The position numbers and the translations under genes were made by a program. A model generated the notes under the pieces. That model had not been told where the DNA came from. It searched no databases and saw nothing but the letters and a program-made list of their open reading frames with translations. A stretch of DNA of 64,000 nt from NCBI RefSeq assembly GCF_014648555.1, contig NZ_BMRI01000008.1, positions 153,626 through 217,625 of the forward strand, given 5' to 3'. Of this stretch, positions 43,699-50,697 are shown one piece after another. The number at the start of each line of letters is the position of its first letter. Positions within the stretch are counted from its first letter, which is position 1. This DNA is from Kitasatospora griseola. GTDB taxonomy: Bacteria > Actinomycetota > Actinomycetes > Streptomycetales > Streptomycetaceae.

Positions 43699-45129
43699 AT
43701 GGCACAGACCCCGGCGGAACCCGGCCCCACCTTGCGCGGCGCGCTGGACCGGTACTTCCTGATCTCGGCGCGCGGGTCCACCGTGGGCACGGAAGTCCGC
43801 GGCGGCCTCACCACCTTCATGGCGATGGCCTACATCCTGCTGCTCAACCCGATCATCCTGAGCGGCGCGGACGTCACCGGGCACCGCCTCGACCACGCCC
43901 AGCTGGTCACCGCCACCGCGCTCGCCGCCGCCGTCACCACCCTGGTGATGGGCGTGTTCGGCAAGGTGCCGCTCGCACTCGCCGCCGGCCTGTCCGTCTC
44001 GGGCGTGATCTCCGCGCTGGTGGTGCCGCACAGCACTTGGCCGCAGGCGATGGGCCTGTGCGTGATCTACGGCCTGCTGATCGTGCTGCTGGTGGTGTCC
44101 GGCCTGCGCGAGAAGATCATGCACGGCATTCCGCTGGCGCTGAAGCACGCGATCACCATCGGCATCGGCCTGTTCATCTCCATCGTCGGCTTCGTCAAGG
44201 CCGGATTCGTGCACACCGGCGGGCCGACCCCGCTCTCCCTCGGCCCGTTCGGCGAACTCGTGGGCTGGCCGGTGCTGCTCTTCTCGCTCACCCTGCTGCT
44301 GATCTTCGTGCTGCTGGCCCGGGGCGTGCGCGGCGCGATCCTGATCGGCCTCGCGGTCGGCACCGCGGCCGCGATGATCGTCAACAAGGCCGCCGGCCTG
44401 ACCGCCGACGACTGGGGCGGCTCCGCGCCGGTCTGGCCGGGATCGCCGGTCGCCGCACCCGACTTCGGCCTCTTCGGCCACGTCGACCTGTTCGGCGCGT
44501 TCGGTGCGCAGGGCATGGGCGCGATCAGCGCCTCCGTCGCGGTGTTCACCCTGGTCCTGGCCGGCTTCTTCGACGCGATGGCCACCATCATCGGCGTCGG
44601 CACCGAGGCCGGCCTCGCCGACTCCAAGGGCCGGATGCCGGGCCTGTCGAAGGCGCTGTTCATCGACGGTGCGGGCGGCGCGATCGGCGGCGTGGCCGGG
44701 GCGTCCGGGCAGACCGTCTTCCTGGAGTCCGCGACCGGCGTCGGCGACGGCGCCCGCACCGGCCTGGCCTCCGTCGTCATCGGAGCCGTCTTCTCCCTGA
44801 TGCTCTTCTTCTCCCCGCTCGCCGCCATCGTGCCGGTCCAGGTCGCCGCCGCCGCGCTGGTGGTGATCGGCTCGCTGATGATGAGTCAGGCCCGGCTCAT
44901 CGACTGGTCGGACCGCGAGGTCGCCGTCCCCGCCTTCCTCACCAGCGTCGTCATGCCCTTCACCTACAGCATCACCGCGGGCGTCGCGGCCGGCATCGTC
45001 TCCTGGACGGTCGTCCAGGCCGGCACCGGCAAGTGGCGCGAGCCCGGGGTGCTGATGTGGATCCTCACGGTCGTCTTCGTCGTCTACTTCGCCCTCGCCC
45101 CGATCAAGTCCTGGCTCGGCGTGCACTAG
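43699..45129 (+). CDS. AzgA-type NCS2 purine permease
   Basis: The 476-residue protein has 12-14 hydrophobic segments and the AzgA pattern LRGALDRYFLISARGSTVGTEVRGGLTTF, seen here as GSTVGTEVRGGLTTFMAMAY. Typical features are FFDAMATIIGVGTEAGL and ASGQTVFLESATGVGDGART. This group imports adenine, guanine or hypoxanthine with protons. It follows the xanthine dehydrogenase large subunit by 15 bases and so would supply the enzyme's substrate. Regulation with the operon by PucR is inferred. Confidence 0.9.
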   Translation: MAQTPAEPGPTLRGALDRYFLISARGSTVGTEVRGGLTTFMAMAYILLLNPIILSGADVTGHRLDHAQLVTATALAAAVTTLVMGVFGKVPLALAAGLSVSGVISALVVPHSTWPQAMGLCVIYGLLIVLLVVSGLREKIMHGIPLALKHAITIGIGLFISIVGFVKAGFVHTGGPTPLSLGPFGELVGWPVLLFSLTLLLIFVLLARGVRGAILIGLAVGTAAAMIVNKAAGLTADDWGGSAPVWPGSPVAAPDFGLFGHVDLFGAFGAQGMGAISASVAVFTLVLAGFFDAMATIIGVGTEAGLADSKGRMPGLSKALFIDGAGGAIGGVAGASGQTVFLESATGVGDGARTGLASVVIGAVFSLMLFFSPLAAIVPVQVAAAALVVIGSLMMSQARLIDWSDREVAVPAFLTSVVMPFTYSITAGVAAGIVSWTVVQAGTGKWREPGVLMWILTVVFVVYFALAPIKSWLGVH

Positions 45130-45151
45130 CCACCCGGAGGGAGCACCTTTC

Positions 45152-46231
45152 GTGCAGGACATCGCCGCGCAACTCCACGACTGGCACACCACCGGACGCC
45201 CCTTCGCCGTCGCCACCGTGGTCCGCGCCTCCGGCAGCGCCCCGCGCGGCCCGGGCGCGGCGCTCGCCGTCGACGCGTACGGCGAGGCCGTCGGCTCGAT
45301 CTCCGGGGGCTGCGTGGAGAGCGCGGTGTACGAGTCCTGCCAGGAGGCCCTGGCCTCCGGCGCCCCCGTCCTCGAACACTTCGGCTACAGCGACGAGGAC
45401 GCCTTCGCCGTGGGCCCGACCTGCGGCGGCTCCCTCGACGTCTTCGTCCACCCCGCTGTCCCGGGCACCTCCCCCGGCCTGGACGCCGCCGTCCGCCTGG
45501 TCGCCTCCGGCGCCCCCGTCGCGGTGGCCCGGATCGTCGACGGACCGCCGGCCCTGCTCGGCCGCACCCTCACCGTCACCCCCGACGCCTCGTACGGCGC
45601 CCTCCCGCTCGCGCACCCGGTGGTCGCCGAGACCCGCGCCATGCTGGCCGCCGGCCGCACCGGCCTCCTGCCGGTCGGCGACGCCACCGTCTTCGTCGAG
45701 TCCTACGTCCCGCCCCCGCGCCTGCTGATCTTCGGCGCCATGGACTTCGCCGCCGCCCTCGCCCGCATCGGCAGGTTCCTCGGCTACCACGTCACCGTCT
45801 GCGACGCCCGCCCGGTCTTCGCCACCCGCCGCCGATTCCCCGACGCGGACGAGATCGTCGTCGACTGGCCCCACCGCTACCTCGACGCCGAAGCCCCCCG
45901 GCTCGACGCCCGCACCGCCGTCTGCGTCCTCACCCACGACGCCAAGTTCGACCTCCCCCTCCTCGAACGGGCCCTCCGCCTCCCCCTCGCCTACATCGGC
46001 GCCCTGGGCTCCCGCCGCACCCACCACGACCGCCTCACCCACCTCCGCGAAGCCGGCCTCACCCCCGCCGAACTGTCCCGCCTCCACTCCCCCATCGGCC
46101 TCGACCTCGGCGCCCGCACCCCCGAGGAGACCGCCGTCTCCATCGCCGCCGAACTAGTCGCCCACACCCGGGGCGGCACCTGCCTGCCCCTCACCACCAC
46201 CAGGGGGCCGATCCACCACGAACAGGCCTGA
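45152..46231 (+). CDS. xdhC: XdhC-type molybdenum cofactor insertion/sulphuration factor
   Basis: The 359-residue protein has the XdhC/CoxI N-terminal domain (FAVATVVRASGSAPRGPGA, then GSISGGCVESAVYE with its conserved Cys, and GPTCGGSLDVFV). The C-terminal Rossmann domain carries LLIFGAMDFAAALARIG, YIGALGSRRTH and PIGLDLGARTPEETAVSIAAE. XdhC binds the molybdenum cofactor and hands it to xanthine dehydrogenase after sulphuration. The first glycine-rich motif reads GAMDF where many relatives have GAGH. GTG 45152 with GGAGGGAG upstream is the start. Confidence 0.92.
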   Translation: MQDIAAQLHDWHTTGRPFAVATVVRASGSAPRGPGAALAVDAYGEAVGSISGGCVESAVYESCQEALASGAPVLEHFGYSDEDAFAVGPTCGGSLDVFVHPAVPGTSPGLDAAVRLVASGAPVAVARIVDGPPALLGRTLTVTPDASYGALPLAHPVVAETRAMLAAGRTGLLPVGDATVFVESYVPPPRLLIFGAMDFAAALARIGRFLGYHVTVCDARPVFATRRRFPDADEIVVDWPHRYLDAEAPRLDARTAVCVLTHDAKFDLPLLERALRLPLAYIGALGSRRTHHDRLTHLREAGLTPAELSRLHSPIGLDLGARTPEETAVSIAAELVAHTRGGTCLPLTTTRGPIHHEQA

Positions 46232-46278
46232 CGGGACGGCCGATCGGCCCTCAGGGCCTGCGCTTCACTTCTCCTCCA

Positions 46279-47178
46279 TCAGGAATCGAACGCCCGCGTC
46301 GCGCCGTACTTCTCGGCGTCCTCCAGGACGACCGGGCTCACCTGCGATGGCACGCCCAGCCACTCCCGCCGGGTCGGCAGGCCGGTCGGGAGCATGGGGG
46401 CCACCGCTTGGAACATCGCCCACACCGCCGAGCCGCGGTAGTCGGCGAACTCCTCGGTGGCGGCCAGCCACAGGGCGCCGGACGGGAGTTCGTCGACGGT
46501 GGAGAGGGCCGAGCCGGTGAACGCTGCGGCGCCGCCGTGTTCGGCTGCCAACTGCCGTGGTACGACGGTGATCCAGTCGTAGCCCCGGAGGATCCGGCGG
46601 GCGTCGTCGTAGGTGTCGCCGAGGTCGCGGAGGCCGAGGGCGTGTTCCAGTTCGGTGCAGGTCATGTCCCCGCCGTGGCCGATGGATCCGAACACCGGGT
46701 CCACCTGCTCGGCCAGCGCGCGGATGCTGTCCACCAGGGCGCCGGAGTCCGGGGTCTCCATCCGCAGGACCGCCCACCGGTCGTCGGCGTCGTCCCGCCA
46801 CGCGCGCAGATGGCACACCGCGTCGACGTGGATGCCGCCCTGGCCGACGACCTCCGCCAGCGCGGACACGATCCGGCCCTCCGCCGCCCGGTCGGCGAGC
46901 CAGGCGAGGTTCTCGGGGCTGTGGGGGCGGTGCTGGTACATGCCGCCGAGCTCCAGCGACGCGGCCGACAGCTTGATCCGGCCGGTGAGCGCGTCGCCGT
47001 GGACCCGCCCGGCGCTCCCGTCCGCCAGTTCCTCGACCCGCGCCTTCAGCAGGCCCTCGACGCGACCGAGCGCGTCGCCGAGGAACCGCAGGACGACCGC
47101 CCGGTACTCCTCGGGGCTCCCGACGTCCAGCAGGACTTCCCCGGAGAGGCGTGCGTTGTCGGACATGTCCATCCCCAT
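46279..47178 (-). CDS. hypothetical protein, possibly related to DUF3396-type immunity proteins
   Basis: The 299-residue soluble protein has no signal peptide or membrane span. Its N-terminal part is helical and rich in Glu/Arg. The C-terminal half carries RILRGYDWITVVPRQLA, STVDELPSGALWLAATEE and FQAVAPMLPTGLPTR, a pattern loosely like DUF3396 (type VI immunity-like) proteins; this is weak. ATGs at 47178, 47172 and 47166 are all possible; GAGG lies 10 bases before the first. No toxin gene is visible beside it. It converges with the XdhC gene. Confidence 0.4.
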   Translation of the reverse strand: MGMDMSDNARLSGEVLLDVGSPEEYRAVVLRFLGDALGRVEGLLKARVEELADGSAGRVHGDALTGRIKLSAASLELGGMYQHRPHSPENLAWLADRAAEGRIVSALAEVVGQGGIHVDAVCHLRAWRDDADDRWAVLRMETPDSGALVDSIRALAEQVDPVFGSIGHGGDMTCTELEHALGLRDLGDTYDDARRILRGYDWITVVPRQLAAEHGGAAAFTGSALSTVDELPSGALWLAATEEFADYRGSAVWAMFQAVAPMLPTGLPTRREWLGVPSQVSPVVLEDAEKYGATRAFDS

Positions 47179-47266
47179 CCAGGCAAATCCTCGGTCCGTC
47201 AGATCTCGTTGCCGTCAAGGTAGTTGCGCACGTTCCCGGATCGGCGGCCCCAGGGTACCGAGGAGC

Positions 47267-48418
47267 TCAGAGGGTCGCACCCAACGGCCGGCCGGGCTGG
47301 GAGCCGGGGAGGACCCAGGCGACGGCGGAGGCGTTGTGGGTGAGGAAGGGGTTGAGGGCGTCGTTCCCGGCGAGGCGGTTCTGGACGCGGGTGAAGAGGG
47401 CGGGGTCGCGCATGAAGGCGCAGAAGAGGAGGCCGCGGTCGTCGGGGGCGTCGTCGTAGGAGTAGCCGCGGCGGAGCATCCGGGCGCCGCCGTCGAGGCG
47501 GGGGCTGCTGAGGCGGACGTGCGCGTCGGCGGGGATGACGTAGGAGCCGTCGGGGTGCTTGATGTAGATGTCGGGGTCGTCGTGCTCGGCGGTGCCGGTG
47601 AGGGGGGCGCCGGAGGCGAGGCGGCGGCCCATCGCGAGTTCCTGACGGTCGGTCGGGAGCGCGGTGAAGGCGGCGCTGTCCATGCGTATCCGGCGGTAGA
47701 CCAGGATGGTGCCGTCGGAGTGCCAGAGGCCGGGGTCGGCAGGGTCGGGGTTGGCGCTGCCGTCCTTGAAGCCGAACAGGTTGCGCGGGGTCTCGCCGTC
47801 GGGGACGGGCGGCAGCAGGCCGGCCTGGCTCCAGCGCAGGGTAGCCCCGGTGGGCTTGGCCGAAGCCAGCAGATGCTCCGTCAGGACGCCGGTGGTCCAG
47901 GGCTGTTCGGCCGAGACCTGGAGCAGCAGGTCGCCGCCGCCGCGCTTCTCGTCGAGCCGGTCACCGGGGAAGGCCGGGAGTTCGGCGAGTTCGGCGGGCG
48001 CGTCGAGCTTCAGCCGGGCGGCCAGTGCGGGGCCGATCGCGACCAGCGAGGAGATCGGGGCGGCGGCCAGTCGCGGGTCGGCGAGGCTGCCGTCGGACGC
48101 GGCGGCGAGCACCTTGTCGAGGCCGGCGAGCAGGCCGCGCAGCGCCTCGCGGTCGGCGGAGGCGGGCAGGTCGAGGGCCAGCAGCCTGGTGGCGGGGAGT
48201 TGGCGGTACGTCAGGCCGGACTGCCGCGCGCCGTGGTGCGGAATCGGGGCGGGCGGCGCGGCGGCCGGCACGGGCCCGGGGTTGCGGCCGAAGGCGGTGG
48301 CGGTCGCGGCGCCCGCCCCGGCGGCCAGCACGGCGCCGGCCGACAGCAGCGCCCGACGGCCGATCCGGGGCCGGGCAGTGGCGGCGGCGTCCTGCGGGTT
48401 CCCCGATTCGATGTGCAT
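47267..48418 (-). CDS. DyP-type haem peroxidase, Tat-exported
   Basis: The 383-residue protein starts with a twin-arginine signal (GRRALLSAGAVLAAGAGAA). It contains the DyP signature GFKDGSANP with the catalytic Asp, a late AHVRLSSP holding the likely proximal haem His, and RRGYSYDD with the distal-side Arg region. DyP enzymes use H2O2 to oxidise dyes, phenolics or, in streptomycetes, partners of copper enzymes; EfeB-type members act in iron release. No efeU/efeO genes flank it. ATG 48418 or the in-frame ATG 48451 is possible. It diverges from the beta-helix lipoprotein gene. Confidence 0.9.
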   Translation of the reverse strand: MHIESGNPQDAAATARPRIGRRALLSAGAVLAAGAGAATATAFGRNPGPVPAAAPPAPIPHHGARQSGLTYRQLPATRLLALDLPASADREALRGLLAGLDKVLAAASDGSLADPRLAAAPISSLVAIGPALAARLKLDAPAELAELPAFPGDRLDEKRGGGDLLLQVSAEQPWTTGVLTEHLLASAKPTGATLRWSQAGLLPPVPDGETPRNLFGFKDGSANPDPADPGLWHSDGTILVYRRIRMDSAAFTALPTDRQELAMGRRLASGAPLTGTAEHDDPDIYIKHPDGSYVIPADAHVRLSSPRLDGGARMLRRGYSYDDAPDDRGLLFCAFMRDPALFTRVQNRLAGNDALNPFLTHNASAVAWVLPGSQPGRPLGATL

Positions 48419-48479
48419 GGCCGCTATTGGAGACGATAGAACACGTTTCATGCAACTCCTCCATGATTTCCACCCGTTG

Positions 48480-49784
48480 ATGCGCCGTCGGACCGGTCCG
48501 CGCCGGTTCCGGGCCGGCCTCGTGGCGCTGGGCCTGCTGCTGCCGGCGCTCGCCGCCTGTTCCTCGTCGGCGTCGACGTCCGCCGACCGCCACCCGCCGG
48601 GCACGGTGATCCAGGTGCCCGAGGACGTCCCGACGGTGCAGCGGGCAGTGGACGTCGCCAACCCGGGCGACCTCGTCCTGGTGCATCCCGGCGTGTACAA
48701 GGAGAGCGTGCGGATCACCAAGCCCCGGATCGTGCTGCGCGGTTCGGACCGCAACACGGTGGTCTTCGACGGCGACCTGAAGCTGATCAACGGCATCACC
48801 GCGACCGGCGCGGGCACCGTGGTCGAGAACCTCACCGTGCGGGGCTTCCTGGCCAACGGCGTGCTGTTCACCGGCGTCACCGACGAGAAGCTGCAGCGCC
48901 ACGGCGCGGGCGGCTCCGCGTACGACCCGCTGGACACCACCCGGTTCCCGGCGGTGCAGGGATTCCGGGCGAGCAAGGTGACGTCGTACGGGAACGCGCT
49001 GTACGGCATCTACGCGTTCGACGCGCGGGACGGGATCATCGAGGACTCGTACGCGTCCGGGATGGCCGACTCGGGGATCTACGTCGGTCAGTGCAAGCCG
49101 TGCAACACGCTGGTGCGGGGCAACACGGTGGAGCGCAACGCGGTCGGCATCGAGATCACCAACGCCTCGGAGAACCTCACCGTGGTGGGCAACCGGGCGG
49201 TGAACAACCGGGTCGGCGTGACCGTCAACTCCAACGACCTGGAGTCGCTGGCCCCGCAGCACGCCGCGGTGATCGCCGGCAACGTGGTCGCGAACAACAA
49301 CTCGGCGGACTCGCCGCAGCAGGCCGACGGCGGTTTCGGCATCGGGATCGGCATCGGCGGCGGCACCGACAACCGGGTCGAACGCAACCTCGTCCAGGGC
49401 AACCGGGCGGCGGGCGTCGTGGTCACCGACCCACCGGGGCACCCCGCGTCGGGCAACCGGGTGACCGGGAACCGGGCCACCGGCAACGGTGTGGACCTGG
49501 TCAGTTCGGCCGTCGACCCGGGCAACTGCTTCTCCGGCAACAGCCCGGGCACCCAGAGCCCCGCCGACCTGGAGCAGCTGGCCGCGTGCGGGGCGAGCGG
49601 CGGCGGCAAGGTCCCGCCGGGCCGGGCCGCCGGGGTGCAGGCCCCACCAGGGATGGCGTTCAACGCCGTGCCGGTGCCGCCCGCGCAGCCTTCGATGGCC
49701 GACCCGAACGCCCCGGCCGTCCCCGCCGTGGACCTGCCGGGCAAGGTCGACCCGGACAGCTACCCGCTGCCCGCCGCGGTCTGA
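48480..49784 (+). CDS. right-handed parallel beta-helix lipoprotein
   Basis: From ATG 48480 the 434-residue protein has a basic start, a hydrophobic span and a lipobox (LAACSS). The body shows VPTVQRAVDVANPGDLVLVHPGVY, seen here as AVDVANPGDLVLVHPGVYKE, then repeating Asn-rich rungs (VRGNTVERNAVGIEITN, VVGNRAVNNRVGV, NRVERNLVQGNRAAGV). This is typical of NosD/pectate-lyase-like beta-helices (PbH1 repeats). A C-terminal Pro/Ala tail of about 60 residues follows. Such proteins bind or process carbohydrates or help metal-enzyme assembly; here the partner is unknown. ATG 48450 is a possible earlier start. Confidence 0.8.
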   Translation: MRRRTGPRRFRAGLVALGLLLPALAACSSSASTSADRHPPGTVIQVPEDVPTVQRAVDVANPGDLVLVHPGVYKESVRITKPRIVLRGSDRNTVVFDGDLKLINGITATGAGTVVENLTVRGFLANGVLFTGVTDEKLQRHGAGGSAYDPLDTTRFPAVQGFRASKVTSYGNALYGIYAFDARDGIIEDSYASGMADSGIYVGQCKPCNTLVRGNTVERNAVGIEITNASENLTVVGNRAVNNRVGVTVNSNDLESLAPQHAAVIAGNVVANNNSADSPQQADGGFGIGIGIGGGTDNRVERNLVQGNRAAGVVVTDPPGHPASGNRVTGNRATGNGVDLVSSAVDPGNCFSGNSPGTQSPADLEQLAACGASGGGKVPPGRAAGVQAPPGMAFNAVPVPPAQPSMADPNAPAVPAVDLPGKVDPDSYPLPAAV

Positions 49785-49791
49785 CGGCGTC

Positions 49792-50568
49792 TCAGCCCGC
49801 TGTCGCCCAGGGCGCTTCCGGAAGCTTGGCCCCGGCGTCCTGACCGCCGATCTCCAGGGTGGTCGGGGTGCCGAGGCCGGCCATCCGCATGGTGACCCGG
49901 CGCAGGCCGCCGTCGCCGTCGAGCCAGTAGGTGATCGGGGAGGTGGCGCCGGTGTCCTTGTCGGCGGCGTCGCGGGAGCGCGGGCCGGCGATCCGGTCGT
50001 AGTCGCGGCCGTCGATCCGGTCCCGGCCGAGCCAGCGCGGCCCGGACTGGACCAGCAGCAGCGGGTTGTCGGGCCGGTCCGCGCCCAGCTGGATCAGCAG
50101 TTGGAGCCCGGCGTCCAGCGGGTCGGTGCCGTAGCTGCGCGAGGACCAGCCGGCCCGCGGCACGTGCTCGGCCTGTTCCCAGGCCGGGCCGCTCGCGTCC
50201 GCGGGCGCCTTGGCCAGGCCCAGGCCGCCGGTGTCCCACACCACCAGGCCCTGGTCGATGGTGCCGTTCTTGCCGCTGACGGTGTAGCTGCCCGCCGCGT
50301 GCTTGCTGCGGTAGTCCACCACGCCCTGCACCTCGACCACCATGCCGTTGCCCTCCTGCGCCTTCAACGTCACCCGCAGCGGGCTGGCCTGGTAGACCTT
50401 CAGCCGGGACAGCGCCAGTCGGGACGCCTCCTCGGTGGACAGCGGACGGCTCTCCTCCTCGCCGCCCACCAGCTGCCAGGCCGTCACCCCGCCGCCCGCG
50501 AGCACGGCCGCCGCCACGGCGGTGACGATCAGGCTGCGGCGGGACGGGCGCTTCTTCTCGGATGCCAT
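49792..50568 (-). CDS. membrane-anchored protein with LolA/LppX-like extracytoplasmic domain
   Basis: The 258-residue protein has a basic start (SEKKRPSRRS), a single span (LIVTAVAAAVLAGGGVTAWQL) and an extracytoplasmic domain. Alternating strands (PLRVTLKAQEGNGMVVEVQG, KNGTIDQGLVVWDTG, SPITYWLDGDGGLRRVTMRM) suggest the open beta-barrel of LolA/LprG-type lipid carriers, but no motif is decisive. It lies 126 bases after the adhesin gene on the same strand, separated by a hairpin. It converges with the beta-helix gene, 7 bases from its stop. Confidence 0.55.
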   Translation of the reverse strand: MASEKKRPSRRSLIVTAVAAAVLAGGGVTAWQLVGGEEESRPLSTEEASRLALSRLKVYQASPLRVTLKAQEGNGMVVEVQGVVDYRSKHAAGSYTVSGKNGTIDQGLVVWDTGGLGLAKAPADASGPAWEQAEHVPRAGWSSRSYGTDPLDAGLQLLIQLGADRPDNPLLLVQSGPRWLGRDRIDGRDYDRIAGPRSRDAADKDTGATSPITYWLDGDGGLRRVTMRMAGLGTPTTLEIGGQDAGAKLPEAPWATAG

Positions 50569-50612
50569 CGGGGTGTGTCGCTCCTCGGTGCAGGACGGTC
50601 GGTGCTCGGGGA

Positions 50613-50642
50613 AGGGCCCCGGGAGAGTATCCCGGGGCCCCT
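50613..50642 (-). terminator. terminator downstream of the adhesin gene
   Basis: GGGCCCCGGGA (50614-50624) pairs perfectly with TCCCGGGGCCC (50630-50640) around a 5-base loop, between the adhesin and the anchored-protein genes. Confidence 0.7.
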
Positions 50643-50655
50643 CGGTCGTGCGTCG

Positions 50656-50697
50656 GTGCTCGGGCATCAGTGCTCAAGCGTCAGTGCTCGGGCGTCA
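50656..50697. repeat. three tandem 14-base repeats at the adhesin stop codon
   Basis: GTGCTCGGGCATCA, GTGCTCAAGCGTCA and GTGCTCGGGCGTCA follow each other without gaps. The last copy contains the adhesin stop codon (50695-50697). Confidence 0.7.

Noticed and set aside
41263-45216. A very long open frame (over 1300 codons) on the minus strand across the xanthine dehydrogenase and permease genes
   Set aside because: It is the antisense of genes with clear motifs; in DNA this GC-rich stop codons are rare in several frames, and the translation is low-complexity Gly/Val/Asp/His.
46279-47178. Toxin-immunity locus
   Set aside because: The similarity of this protein to immunity families is weak and no polymorphic toxin or secretion gene is adjacent.
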